Source of the DNA: an uncultured Pseudomonadales bacterium
Lineage (GTDB): Bacteria > Pseudomonadota > Gammaproteobacteria > Pseudomonadales > Azotimanducaceae
Direction: 5' to 3'
Length of the DNA stretch: 64,000 nt
NCBI GenBank assembly: GCA_938017975.1
Contig: CALIKQ010000002.1
Coordinates: 1-64,000, forward strand
Below are positions 8,044 through 17,230 of the stretch, in pieces (the stretch's first letter is position 1; the number at the start of each line of letters is the position of its first letter). The notes under the pieces were generated by a model. The model was not told the origin of the DNA, ran no database searches, and saw only the letters and a list, made by a program, of their open reading frames with translations. The position numbers and the translations under genes were made by a program.

Positions 8044-8889
8044 GTGCACATCGGACTCTTCGGTATCAATATGGGTTACCTCGCGCAACCACAGCGAGCT
8101 AAGGTCATTGCCCAACACGCGGAAGCTCTGGGCTTTGAATCCCTATGGACCGGTGAACATGTGGTGCTTCCAGATCCAAGAGAGAGACCCTCTCCTGCGG
8201 AGCCAGAAACACCCATGGCGCATCCGCCAGCTTTTTTAGCGTTTCTAGCCGGAGTGACCTCTAGCATTAAGTTGGGCACAGGTATCACGCTGATTGCCCA
8301 GCGTAATCCATTGGTTCTCGCCAAGGAGATTGGGACCCTTGATCTAATCAGCGAGGGCCGACTCCTCTTTGGCATTGGGGCCGGTTATTTGCATCAGGAG
8401 TTTTCAGCCCTGGGTGTCGACTTTGATTCCCGTGGACCTCGAACCGATGAATACATAGACATCATGCGTACGCTTTGGCGTGATCCCCAGCCCAGCTTTC
8501 AGGGTCAGTTCTACCAGTTCAAAAATATTCAAGCGCAGCCAAGACCCATCCAGCCCGAAGGCCCCCCGCTCCATATCGGTGGCGCAAGCCCGGCTGCACT
8601 GCGCAGGACTGTGACACAGGGCCATGGTTGGTATGGCTTCGCAATGGACGTGGAGACCACGGCTAGAACCCTTGAAAACCTCAAAGCTGCCAAGGCACGC
8701 TTCGATCGACCAGACTGGTTAGGAGCCATTGAGATCAGCGTGACACCGCCCAAACCGCCCACCCGAGCAATGATTGAGGATTACAGAGCCTTAGGCGTTG
8801 ATCGCGTGATCCCGATGCTAGGGTTTTACCCTCAAGAAACATTAATGCGTGATCTCGAATCGATGGCGGATGACATCATCAACAGATAG
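8044..8889 (+). CDS. LLM class oxidoreductase, TIGR03619-like (F420-type)
   Basis: Luciferase-like monooxygenase-fold (TIM barrel) oxidoreductase that resembles the Rv2161c-type subfamily, annotated as F420-dependent in actinobacteria. Supporting stretches are AEALGFESLWTGEHV near residue 30, KLGTGI in the mid 70s, GRLLFGIGAGYLHQEF after residue 100, and PLHIGGASPAALRR around residue 178. The 281 aa length is normal. Translation starts at GTG with GAAGGAG 7 bases upstream. It follows CYP153 on the same strand by 73 bp, so the two may share a transcript and a pathway. It could use F420H2 or FMNH2. The substrate is unknown. Confidence 0.85.
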   Translation: MHIGLFGINMGYLAQPQRAKVIAQHAEALGFESLWTGEHVVLPDPRERPSPAEPETPMAHPPAFLAFLAGVTSSIKLGTGITLIAQRNPLVLAKEIGTLDLISEGRLLFGIGAGYLHQEFSALGVDFDSRGPRTDEYIDIMRTLWRDPQPSFQGQFYQFKNIQAQPRPIQPEGPPLHIGGASPAALRRTVTQGHGWYGFAMDVETTARTLENLKAAKARFDRPDWLGAIEISVTPPKPPTRAMIEDYRALGVDRVIPMLGFYPQETLMRDLESMADDIINR

Positions 8890-8970
8890 CTTCATCGCCG
8901 CCCCGACGAAAGCAGCTGTATCTCCCTGACACCTCCTGGACGGCTATCCCATAACGTATCGAACAGCCCT

Positions 8971-10062
8971 TCAACCTGAGTGACGCTCAAAGAGATAACC
9001 GTTCTTGGGCGGTGGATTACCCGCTACCTGCTGATAGACCGACTCAAGCCCAACCGGATCATTGACAACTTGGAGCTCAAACCAATCCTTTGCACGACCA
9101 ATGAAATCCGACCATTGCGCCGCTAATTCAGCGCGAAACCGGTCTTGACCGCCATTCTTGATCATTTTCTCGGCTTGAGAAGGCGCAAAGAATGGTGTTG
9201 GGCGCGCGCCCGGTAACGGCGCCCGCCCCCCCGGATCTGCTTCGTAGTGCGTAATGCCAACGAGGCTGCTGTGATACAGCTGCTCAGCGAAACGATCATG
9301 TAAACGTGCGCGCACATCAGCGTTGCCCGCAATATCAATCAACGCGGCCGGCCCAACCACAATCTGATCCAGAGCATCGTACGCCAAAACACATTGATAG
9401 ATTCCCAAACTTTGAACGAAGTCCACATTGGCCTCCGACGTAAGACCGATGACATTGATGTCATGGTAACGATTAAGCAGATACGCGAGACTCATTGCAG
9501 TTTTCGATGATGCGCTTGTTAAAAGAATGCTTTCGGCCGAGAAATAGTGAGCATCCTTTAATTGCGCGGCGAGCAAAAAGGCGGTTGTAAATAGAGGATT
9601 GAGGAGCATCCTCATCCTGTCTTCTTCCGGCGGAAAACCCAACTCAGCCGTCGCTAGACTGTATTGATTGTAGGCTTGAGGAAGGTCGCGCCGGTGACTG
9701 GCCTGACAGAAAAATCCATGCGCGCTCACCTTCCCCGGCTCAACAAGGACATGACTTGCCATCGGAAAATAACCATAAAACCGCTGCCCGACATCGACGC
9801 CCTCGACATCACTCGCGATAACCGTACCAAAACCCCAAACTGGGATTTGTCCCCAGGGCAAGGTCTGGGGGAAAAATTGCCAGTACCCAATTTGGTCCCC
9901 GGCAACGCCATAGGTGATGTTGTTTGCGGTGAGCGCAAAAGCATCCACACGCAACATCGCCTCTCCAGCTTTTAGTGGCGCCTTGACCGTATCCGCAAAC
10001 CCTAAATCAAAAGAGGTTTCACGCAAGCGCATACGGTCCACTCTAAAACTAAACTCTGACAC
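8971..10062 (-). CDS. DUF2855 family protein (MDR-like, no catalytic zinc)
   Basis: Protein of the DUF2855 family, a divergent branch of medium-chain reductases whose function is not established. Typical features are ALTANNITYGV near residue 44, WGFGTVIASDVEGVDVGQRFYGY around 75-97, and ILLTSASSKTAMSLAYLL near 179, the last replacing the usual glycine-rich NAD(P) loop. No zinc-ligand pattern is seen. The length of 363 aa is standard. The start is GTG with GAGG 6 bases upstream; an ATG ten codons in has no site. It is transcribed divergently from the SDR gene at 10418. The absence of zinc ligands suggests a reductase or a non-redox enzyme rather than an alcohol dehydrogenase. Confidence 0.8.
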   Translation of the reverse strand: MSEFSFRVDRMRLRETSFDLGFADTVKAPLKAGEAMLRVDAFALTANNITYGVAGDQIGYWQFFPQTLPWGQIPVWGFGTVIASDVEGVDVGQRFYGYFPMASHVLVEPGKVSAHGFFCQASHRRDLPQAYNQYSLATAELGFPPEEDRMRMLLNPLFTTAFLLAAQLKDAHYFSAESILLTSASSKTAMSLAYLLNRYHDINVIGLTSEANVDFVQSLGIYQCVLAYDALDQIVVGPAALIDIAGNADVRARLHDRFAEQLYHSSLVGITHYEADPGGRAPLPGARPTPFFAPSQAEKMIKNGGQDRFRAELAAQWSDFIGRAKDWFELQVVNDPVGLESVYQQVAGNPPPKNGYLFERHSG

Positions 10063-10417
10063 AGCACACCTCGCATTTTTTTATCGAATGGCAACAGAGG
10101 CCTTAACCTCGACCGACCTAATCATAACAAACCGTGACTGGCTCAAACTCATCATAGTGAATGACCTAGGCCCAAGAAAATCCATTGGCGTTGCTGACCT
10201 TTGTCATTCGACTCGTCAGTAACCCTTCGTCAGAAAATAATAGCTTATCGAAGAATAGATGCATCTCTCCTTTACGGCCCTTCCAAAGCAAATCATTGAG
10301 CTGAACAATCCTAAGGGCCAGTCCAAACCATTGTCGCCGACCCCTGGCAATGATAACGTCCGATCCAGATTAAAAATCGACCCAAACCTCAGCTCCAACT
10401 TACAAGGGACCCTGTCC
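10063..10417. other. Divergent intergenic region
   Basis: This 355-bp gap separates the divergent DUF2855 and SDR genes. The SDR reading frame stays open back to 10259, but the residues before 10418 do not resemble the family and lack a ribosome site, so the gap is taken as non-coding. A weak TTGTCG (10331) and TAACGT (10354) pair with 17-bp spacing could be a promoter. Nothing else is evident. Confidence 0.5.
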
Positions 10418-11209
10418 ATGATTGATTTATCGAACAAAGTTGCCGTCGTGACCGGTGCTAGTAAAGGAATCGGAAAAGGTATCGTTGAAGGATTATGTGA
10501 ATATGGCTGCACAGTCTATTTCACGGGACGAAGCTCCCAAAACGTGTCTCCACCCGCACCCATGACCATTGAGGCTACCAAAGCATCTGCAGAAGCCTTG
10601 GGAGGCACCGCCATCCCTGTTTGCTTGGATCATAACGACGATGAGGCAGTTAACGCGCTATTTCAACGCATTGACCAGGAACAAGGGCGACTCGACATTC
10701 TTGTCAACAACGTCTATCAAATCCCCAACCCGCCGGCGATGAACAAAGGATTTTGGGAGCACCCAATTTCGGTTTGGGACGATCAATGCGGAGTCGGTTT
10801 GCGAGGTTACTATACCGCAAGCGTTTTTGGTGCCCCAATCATGGTGCGTCAGAGATCGGGTTTGATCGTCAATATCTCTTCCCGCGGAGGACGAGAATAC
10901 GTATTCAGCGCAAGCTATGGCGTCGGCAAAGCCGGGGTCGACAGAATGGCTAAAGACTTTGCCGTCGAGTTAGTAGACCATGGGGTCTCAGCGATTTCGT
11001 TGTCACCATCAAAGGTCAAAACAGAATTCATCTTAGAAATGGTTGAGGCCGGTAAAATGAAGCTCGATCCTGACGGAGCCCAGTCTGTGCGATTGAGCGG
11101 CAGGTCGGTGGCGGCACTTGCTTGCGACCCCAACATCCTAGATCACACCGGCAGCATTCTCACGGTCACAGAGGTGCAATCAATCTACGGAATCATTGAC
11201 CCGGACTAA
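10418..11209 (+). CDS. SDR family oxidoreductase, DHRS1-like
   Basis: Short-chain dehydrogenase/reductase, predicted to interconvert an alcohol and a ketone with NAD(P)H in the cytoplasm. The cofactor loop is TGASKGIG (12-19). The usual NNAG is NNVY (97-100), followed by a conserved W (FWEHPISVWDD), as in the DHRS1 group. The catalytic residues are S154 or S155, Y167 and K171 (SYGVGK). The start at 10418 was chosen because it places the Rossmann fold at the N terminus and has AAGGGA upstream; the longer frame from 10259 adds 53 unrelated residues. The 263 aa length is standard. Its last 30 bases overlap the 3' end of the opposing lipoprotein gene. The substrate is unknown. Confidence 0.88.
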   Translation: MIDLSNKVAVVTGASKGIGKGIVEGLCEYGCTVYFTGRSSQNVSPPAPMTIEATKASAEALGGTAIPVCLDHNDDEAVNALFQRIDQEQGRLDILVNNVYQIPNPPAMNKGFWEHPISVWDDQCGVGLRGYYTASVFGAPIMVRQRSGLIVNISSRGGREYVFSASYGVGKAGVDRMAKDFAVELVDHGVSAISLSPSKVKTEFILEMVEAGKMKLDPDGAQSVRLSGRSVAALACDPNILDHTGSILTVTEVQSIYGIIDPD

Positions 11210-12328
11210 TGAGAGGACTGAATCTGTGGGCTCCTGTGGCGAATCAATGAAAAACGAGCGTACGGCGTCATTTAGCAAAGCCCTCAGTGCCTCCCTAGAT
11301 AGATCGCCTGATAACCCAAACCGCTTTGCTAGATTTGAGAACTGCGGCGCGTCGCAAAAATCATAATGCTTGGTTCCGGGCACGAGGTGCTTGCGAGCCT
11401 CCTGACTGTTTCTGATTATCTTATCTAACTTCTTATAGTTAATAGGATCATCCCAAGCACTCTGGCCCAGATAATAAAAGGGTTGGGTGAGTCCTGCATC
11501 GATCACCTCGGGAGGAACAGGCACCATCCACCCGTCGAGCGCCATCACCCGTCCGATACGATCATCTTCCGAAGCTAAGACAATCGCCGTCGCGCCTCCA
11601 AACGAATGCCCGAACACGCCTACATCTTGCGTTGAAACATTGGACCAAAACGGATCACCTCCCTCTTGCAAACGCTCCACTTCGTCCAACACAAATTTCA
11701 AATCCTTGGCTCTTGTTTTCAACTGAGGCAACCGGAAATCCCAGAAGGCCTGACCCGTGCGGTTGAGCTGATCCATTGATCGATAATCCGCCTCAGAACC
11801 ATCAGAAAAAATGGTGAGATAGGCATCAAAAGCATGATCTACACTGATCACGACACGACCGTAACTGGCCAATAGCTCGGCCTGGATCGTGTTTTGATTT
11901 TTCATGCCGCTCAGGCCATGCGAGAACAGCACAACCGGCCGCTTAAATTCAAAGGCCAAAGCATCTGCATTGACCCAGGAATTGGTAGTGACATCTTGCA
12001 TATGCCGTATTAAGAACTTCGGCAAACCTGACTGATAGGCCACCATATCAAGTCGACGATTAGGATTGTCGAGGTAGGGTTGCCGCTGTGATTCATCCGT
12101 ATCAATGGCGGGATACCAGACCTGAACCATCAGCCGGCGCAGGTCACCCGACGCCTCTGTAAACGATTCTCCGCGACTGACATCCGTCCAATCAAAGACT
12201 CGGGTGCCGACCGGATATGGCCCTGGCGGTGGCTGCAGATCATCAAGCGGTAACACTTTTGAGATCACAAAAGAACAACCAGACGTTAGTAATCCCAACG
12301 CAAAGACGAAGACGGATCTTAGATTCAT
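11180..12328 (-). CDS. Lipoprotein alpha/beta hydrolase, PAF-acetylhydrolase-like
   Basis: Predicted outer-membrane or periplasmic lipoprotein with an alpha/beta-hydrolase fold like platelet-activating factor acetylhydrolase II, a phospholipase A2-like esterase. The signal peptide ends in LLTSGC with lipidation at C18. The domain begins with YPVGTRVFDWTD and RLMVQVWYPA, the oxyanion region has VVLFSHGLSG, and the nucleophile elbow is GHSFGG. A D-containing strand (MALDGWM) and a late H (GTKHYDF) fit the rest of the triad. The length is 382 aa. The gene converges on the SDR gene and the two coding ends overlap by 30 bp. The true substrate could be any short-chain ester or oxidised phospholipid. 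Confidence 0.8.
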   Translation of the reverse strand: MNLRSVFVFALGLLTSGCSFVISKVLPLDDLQPPPGPYPVGTRVFDWTDVSRGESFTEASGDLRRLMVQVWYPAIDTDESQRQPYLDNPNRRLDMVAYQSGLPKFLIRHMQDVTTNSWVNADALAFEFKRPVVLFSHGLSGMKNQNTIQAELLASYGRVVISVDHAFDAYLTIFSDGSEADYRSMDQLNRTGQAFWDFRLPQLKTRAKDLKFVLDEVERLQEGGDPFWSNVSTQDVGVFGHSFGGATAIVLASEDDRIGRVMALDGWMVPVPPEVIDAGLTQPFYYLGQSAWDDPINYKKLDKIIRNSQEARKHLVPGTKHYDFCDAPQFSNLAKRFGLSGDLSREALRALLNDAVRSFFIDSPQEPTDSVLSLVRVNDSVD

Positions 12329-12528
12329 GGACTTATTCCTAGCAATGATGGGTGGAGCGCCTCGGACCGAATTCTCTCTTGCCAGCTAAATGCACTGATC
12401 AGGGCCAAGGCCGTTACCGGCACTGCGCCTTAATAGCCAGCCCCGTCCTCTGCCAGACCGCAACCTTTCACCGAAACCTTAGGTAAACCTCTGAACTTGG
12501 GTCACGCGGGCAGTTAAAAAAGAGACCA

Positions 12529-14703
12529 TCATTCAACCAAAACCGATTGCGACGGATTATCCCAGAACGAAGTAATAACATCCTGCTCAATCACCCAAAA
12601 AACAGCGTCGTCATGAAATATAGAGCGTTGCTGACCCCAGATAGGGATGTTGGTCGCAGCATCCACTTCGAGAAATCCAGGTGATGTCAATGTAAGCGCG
12701 GAAGGATTTTCTGGGTTGGCAATTTCAAACAAATACAAGCGTGCAAGATTCGTATAGGGTGGATCTCTGAGATAACCCTCCACGGGTATCGCCATTCTGT
12801 GCGTATCGCTACTGGCTCGCCAATAGGTAAACGCTTTTCTATTGTACTCAGCCTGCGAGTAACTATACGACAGCGAATCATCCAACGTTAGCGCGCCTAA
12901 AGATTGCGGCGCTGTCAAATCACTGACATCAAAAAATTCAAGCTTGGTTAAACGGGTGTCGGAGCGACCTAGACCCAACAATACCGATTGGCTCACCGGA
13001 TGAAGAAAGTCTGAAAAGCCCGGCACCTCAAGTGAGCCTGCGATGAACGGATCCGCCGGGTTTGAAAGATCAATGACATAGAGCGGATCGATTCTTTCGA
13101 AGGTGACAAAATAGGCACGATCTCCAATAAATCGGACCCCATAAAGATCCTCGTTGGGCTTGCCGATCTCATCGGGACGGGTCGCGCTGGGCAGCTGGCC
13201 TATGACTTCTAGCGCAGGTTCCTCATCACTTGGCGCCAAAACGAACAAGGTATGGTCAATTCGGTCATCGACATCATCCTGCCATTGACTTAAAACAACG
13301 CGTAAGTTGGGCCCTGATGCATTCACTCGATAATCATTGTTGCCGCCGAGAAACAACCCACCTTGGAGTCGCACTGAACCCAAATAATCAGCCTTCTGAG
13401 CCAATTCAAACTGATGAATCAGCGTGTCAAAATCTCCCTCGTAAACGACTTGCGTAAAATACAAACTCTCTGTTGTCAGATAAACGCCGTCAATCGGTTC
13501 CAGAAGACAGACAGAATCGATCACCTCAGCTGTGTCTGGATCAATCTGTAAGACCATCGAAATTGTTGGAGAACCGGAGCGCTCAGGGGCATCCTGGTCT
13601 TCAGCATTGAGGGCGTAGCAATCTGAGGCTGCGACCGCTTCAAGGGCAACGCCGTCTCGCTCGATCAATGGTAAAAAGTCTTGCGTTTCCAAACCTTCTA
13701 ACAGATTTTGATTATTATCCAACTCCTCCTGACTCGCTGGATAATAATTTAGACCCTCAATGTTGGGAGAATGGCGGGTGACAACAAATATTCCAGCCTC
13801 GGTTCGACGGCTATTGACGAGCACTCCTTCGATTTGCAGCTGATGCAGCCGGTCATAATTCGATTCGGAGGCAACATCATAGATATCAAGCCCGACGGAC
13901 CCCCCTGACCAGCGCCCAGCGTCTGCGAAATCATCGCCATAACGTCCCCACCAATTAACGCTTGTAAGGGCAATGAGTTTTGAATCAACGAGGTAGAGTC
14001 CCTCTACACTCTGATTTTCCTCAAGAGGAATACTGGCCTCTTCCTGTGCAAGGCCCTCAGCAGGATTTGTTTTCAGAACTCGGATCCCACGCACGTCTTG
14101 ATCGTTTTGGATGATGGCTGGATCGACCACAGCGCCAACACTTTCCTCCGTTGCCGCACTGCCGTCCCCATTTGAGCCAATCGCTTCCGACCCGCTGCCG
14201 TCACCCGAGCCATCATCAACGATGTCATCGAACAGCACCTCTTCAACAAAGCCAAAACAGCATCCCAAACCACGTGTCGGAGCCACGAACATTCGGTCGC
14301 CGTCATATTTTACAAAATCATACTCATCAACATTTTTTTCGAGAGTATAGGTCGTCGTAAAACTGACCGTTTCAGTACGCATACCAGCATCCGCAGCTGT
14401 ACCTGAATCCCCACTCCCATCACCGCTGTCTGACTCCAGGGTCGCTATCCCCTCAAGGTCTGAGCTTTCCGTCGACGACCTAAGCCTTTCCTCAAAATAA
14501 TTTTGTAACCCTTGTACTGCTTTTTCTCGAAGCTCATCTGATCCAGCGATCTGAACCAACAACCCTTTAGGCGCGGGTGCTGGCGAAGGTGTGGCAACTG
14601 GCGTCTCCGGCGCATTTCCGCCACCACCGCCGCCGCAGGACGCGATCAGCGTCATTAACAAAACGGGCGCGAGGACACCCAGAAGCGATTTTTTTGAAAT
14701 CAT
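12529..14703 (-). CDS. Secreted lipoprotein with C-terminal beta-propeller domain
   Basis: Large surface or periplasmic lipoprotein. The signal peptide ends in LIASC, lipidation at C23, followed by a Gly/Pro/Ala-rich linker of about 25 residues. The remainder resembles the Beta_propel family (PF09826), secreted proteins distantly related to WD-40 propellers; the recurring hydrophobic strands ending in acidic turns (for example YVIDLSNPADPFIAGSLEVP and FFDVSDLTAPQSLGALTLDD) are its hallmarks. Two low-complexity loops rich in Gly, Asp and Ser (about residues 92-105 and 165-190) interrupt the N-terminal half. The 724 aa length is usual. The binding partner is unknown; propellers of this type are often called calcium- or polymer-binding without proof. 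It is a single gene with no operon partner. Confidence 0.8.
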   Translation of the reverse strand: MISKKSLLGVLAPVLLMTLIASCGGGGGGNAPETPVATPSPAPAPKGLLVQIAGSDELREKAVQGLQNYFEERLRSSTESSDLEGIATLESDSGDGSGDSGTAADAGMRTETVSFTTTYTLEKNVDEYDFVKYDGDRMFVAPTRGLGCCFGFVEEVLFDDIVDDGSGDGSGSEAIGSNGDGSAATEESVGAVVDPAIIQNDQDVRGIRVLKTNPAEGLAQEEASIPLEENQSVEGLYLVDSKLIALTSVNWWGRYGDDFADAGRWSGGSVGLDIYDVASESNYDRLHQLQIEGVLVNSRRTEAGIFVVTRHSPNIEGLNYYPASQEELDNNQNLLEGLETQDFLPLIERDGVALEAVAASDCYALNAEDQDAPERSGSPTISMVLQIDPDTAEVIDSVCLLEPIDGVYLTTESLYFTQVVYEGDFDTLIHQFELAQKADYLGSVRLQGGLFLGGNNDYRVNASGPNLRVVLSQWQDDVDDRIDHTLFVLAPSDEEPALEVIGQLPSATRPDEIGKPNEDLYGVRFIGDRAYFVTFERIDPLYVIDLSNPADPFIAGSLEVPGFSDFLHPVSQSVLLGLGRSDTRLTKLEFFDVSDLTAPQSLGALTLDDSLSYSYSQAEYNRKAFTYWRASSDTHRMAIPVEGYLRDPPYTNLARLYLFEIANPENPSALTLTSPGFLEVDAATNIPIWGQQRSIFHDDAVFWVIEQDVITSFWDNPSQSVLVE

Positions 14704-15005
14704 ATTGATTAATTGTTCCCGAGGACAAAATTTTATTTCGATATTTTAGCATTGGACCAAGATGCTCCCAAAGCCCCATCCGCAGCAAAGAGATTAAGTT
14801 GCCCAAAGAATACTTGGAGGCGGCGCTTGAACGAGAGACGCTCGCCCTCCTACCTTTACGCCCGACTTTTACGCAATCTTTTTACTTTCTAAACCAAGCC
14901 CCAAACACTTCAGTCGGTTTAAGCGAGTCCGAATATTGAGATTCATTGACAGATCTGTGTGATAACTGCTCAACTCAGGAAGCTATTTCAAGGTAGAAAT
15001 CATTC
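14704..15005. other. Divergent intergenic region
   Basis: This 302-bp gap separates the propeller lipoprotein (minus) from the VOC gene (plus). It is AT-rich near the lipoprotein start. A perfect TTGACA at 14946-14951 has no matching -10 box at normal spacing. No gene or repeat is seen. Confidence 0.5.
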
Positions 15006-15500
15006 ATGACAGTCGAGATCAACGGGATTGCCCACATTCAGCTCACCATCGCCAAAGGTCGCGGCGCCTTAAATTTCTGGTCCGAACTTTGCGAATTCTT
15101 AAATTTAAAAACCCTCATTAAGGGTGAAGACGTCCTCTATTGTATCGGCGGACGTACAGGCATCCTCGTCAGAGAAGTGCCCGAAGCCTACAGTGATAAA
15201 ACATTCAACCAAGATTACCCAGGCTTGCATCACTTTTGTCTGCGAGCCCGATCCAGAGAGGATGTTGATGCCCTAGGAGCCTTTGCAGAGCATTCCCTGG
15301 GCGCAGAAATTTTAAGACCCCCGTCACTTTCAGAGCATTTCGCTCCGGGCTATTACTCTTTGTTATTCAAAGATCCGACAGGCATCCCCATTGAATTTAA
15401 CTTTGTTCCAGGGCAGGGACATTTTGGAGAGGATGGTCGGCTCGGAGAAGATGGCCCTGGACCCGCCCGCCGATATGGCGACTATGGCCTGGCAGACTGA
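15006..15500 (+). CDS. VOC family (glyoxalase/dioxygenase fold) protein
   Basis: Protein of the vicinal oxygen chelate superfamily, metal-dependent isomerases, lyases and dioxygenases built from two beta-alpha-beta-beta-beta modules. The first module begins NGIAHIQLTI (H9 a likely metal ligand). The second includes YPGLHHFCLRAR with H75 or H76, and the last strand has LLFKDPTGIPIEFNF, whose E is the usual third ligand. The length of 164 aa fits a one-domain VOC protein. AAGG precedes the ATG. The stop codon touches the start of the GNAT gene (TGA then ATG), so the two are translationally coupled. The reaction cannot be predicted. Confidence 0.8.
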   Translation: MTVEINGIAHIQLTIAKGRGALNFWSELCEFLNLKTLIKGEDVLYCIGGRTGILVREVPEAYSDKTFNQDYPGLHHFCLRARSREDVDALGAFAEHSLGAEILRPPSLSEHFAPGYYSLLFKDPTGIPIEFNFVPGQGHFGEDGRLGEDGPGPARRYGDYGLAD

Positions 15501-15989
15501 ATGCTCGATTTGATTATCGGAGGCTTTACTGAGGCGCACCGCCAACCGGTGACCAACCTTATGATATTGCTCCAAGAAACTGAACGTACCATTAGCTCAG
15601 ATCGCCGAGTTGGCACGTCAATGGCTGCAGGGCACATCGATTACTTGCTAAATCTGGTTCAGGCTCAGGACGGCGCTTTTCTAACGGCGGTCAGGAACAA
15701 TCAGGTTATTGGGTTTTTAGTCGTTGTTATCTCATCCGAGGATCCAGGCGATGAGCATCTCAAACAGGCTTACAGGCGCTATGGTGAAATCACCGATATG
15801 ATTGTAGAACCGGATCACCGAGGCCAAGGTATTGCAAGGAGGCTGTTGGATCAAGCGATCCTTCACGTTCGAGGACGGAATCTCTCACGAATCAAGGTTA
15901 CCGCCCTCGAAGGCAATCAAGCGGCGGCCGCGCTATATCGCTCGACAGGATTCAAGCCCTCGGAGCGCACCTTCGTCCTTGATGTCTGA
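15501..15989 (+). CDS. GNAT family N-acetyltransferase
   Basis: GCN5-related acetyltransferase that transfers an acetyl group from acetyl-CoA to an amine. The CoA-binding motif A is visible as MIVEPDHRGQGIARRLLDQA (about 101-120), with the R/Q-x-x-G-x-G/A loop HRGQGIA. Motif B follows with KVTALEGNQAAAALYRSTGF, which carries the conserved ALYRSTGF ending. The length of 162 aa is normal. Its ATG begins on the base after the stop of the VOC gene, indicating coupled translation and possibly a joint function in small-molecule detoxification. The acceptor substrate is unknown. Confidence 0.88.
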   Translation: MLDLIIGGFTEAHRQPVTNLMILLQETERTISSDRRVGTSMAAGHIDYLLNLVQAQDGAFLTAVRNNQVIGFLVVVISSEDPGDEHLKQAYRRYGEITDMIVEPDHRGQGIARRLLDQAILHVRGRNLSRIKVTALEGNQAAAALYRSTGFKPSERTFVLDV

Positions 15990-16102
15990 CCGTTACAAAG
16001 GACCTGCCAACACTAATAGAACCATGAACAGCCGCTGTCTGCGGCCTGCTGTGCTCGACTCGCAGATGGCGTTATCGTCCGGTCAACTCTTTCAGACTGA
16101 CC

Positions 16103-17230
16103 TTACGCCTGCATTTGATCATCGAGAGCGTGAATAATCTCACCCACTTTGAAAAACTGGCAAACGCCCCAGTACCGGGGCGTTGTGGCTTCAACAATGG
16201 CGTATTCTGTCTCACCGCCATTCGACAAAAAGTTGCCTACCATACTTGAGAATCCGAACAATAGAACCGCAGCCAACTGACCATCGCGCATCATTTCCTC
16301 GTAGCTGTAGTCACGCACACCGCCTGCCACTAGGCCCGCGTGATAGTTCCTGAGCAGGGACTCGCCCTGATCAAACAAAGTCTCAGGCCCAACCGAGTTC
16401 GCAAAAAAATACATCACATCATAAATACCCGGACCGGCAGCGGCCAATTGCCAGTCATAGGCTCTGGCGGCACCGGTATCCCTGTTAAAACAGAAATTCT
16501 CGATTCTTGCGTCACCATGTAACAACGTTTTCGGCCGGCACCGAGAAAAATATTGGAATATCGCGCCCGCGGCGGCATTCCCAGGCTCGTACATTGGAAA
16601 CATCTCGTGCGGAATCAAAGGGCCAAAGTCTTTCTGAAACAGTGGCCAACCTGAAGCAATGATCGGTGTATAAATTTCAGCCCAATCTGAGAACTGATAG
16701 AGACTCTCCACTCTGTCGAGTTCTGGCTGTTCCCAGTAATGGGCATGCATGCTGGCCAGACCATCGATGCAGGCACGGGCATCCTCAGCTGCCAGCACAT
16801 CAAGCTGGCTTACAAACCGAAATGGCTGAAGATCCTCCATCAACAGAAGGTAATCTCCCTCGCCAGTCACATCTGAACCCCCATAAAATTTGGGTGGCTT
16901 CAGCGGACAGTCGGTCGAAAAGTGCTGGTAAAATCGCATCTCACGCTCATAGGCGAGCAAGCCTTTCCCGGTCTCGAGGTTGGAAGCTCGTAACGTGGGG
17001 AATTTTGCGATGACGGAGTCAGGACCTGCATCACTGGGGTCCCAGGTCAAACGAATACGACCGATATCACCAAGAAAACCCGCTGTTTCACCCACAGGTT
17101 CCACCTTGAAATCCGTGATTCGCGCATCGCTTGCGTCTGAACCAGCGCCGATTCTCTTTTTAAGTTCTGTTTGCCCATTTAGCCACAGCAGTGACAACTC
17201 GTCTAAAGACCTTGGGTTGCTTTCGTCCAT
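16103..17230 (-). CDS. Aminoglycoside phosphotransferase-like / ecdysteroid-kinase-like kinase
   Basis: Small-molecule kinase of the APH-like fold, closest by eye to the EcKinase/CHK group. The catalytic loop reads LLHGDARIENF (Brenner motif HGD-x4-N) and the metal-binding motif is YDWQLAAAGPGIYD in place of DFG. The N-terminal lobe carries SVIAKFPT with the nucleotide-binding K. The start at 17230 is preferred over 17245 because AAGGA lies 8 bases before that ATG, giving 375 aa. The gene converges on the VOC-GNAT pair. Such kinases in marine bacteria often sit among CoA-dependent degradation genes and may phosphorylate hydroxylated lipids; the substrate here is unknown. Confidence 0.82.
   Translation of the reverse strand: MDESNPRSLDELSLLWLNGQTELKKRIGAGSDASDARITDFKVEPVGETAGFLGDIGRIRLTWDPSDAGPDSVIAKFPTLRASNLETGKGLLAYEREMRFYQHFSTDCPLKPPKFYGGSDVTGEGDYLLLMEDLQPFRFVSQLDVLAAEDARACIDGLASMHAHYWEQPELDRVESLYQFSDWAEIYTPIIASGWPLFQKDFGPLIPHEMFPMYEPGNAAAGAIFQYFSRCRPKTLLHGDARIENFCFNRDTGAARAYDWQLAAAGPGIYDVMYFFANSVGPETLFDQGESLLRNYHAGLVAGGVRDYSYEEMMRDGQLAAVLLFGFSSMVGNFLSNGGETEYAIVEATTPRYWGVCQFFKVGEIIHALDDQMQA

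Noticed and set aside
14946-14951. Perfect -35 box TTGACA upstream of the VOC gene.
   Set aside because: No acceptable -10 box lies 15-19 bp downstream.
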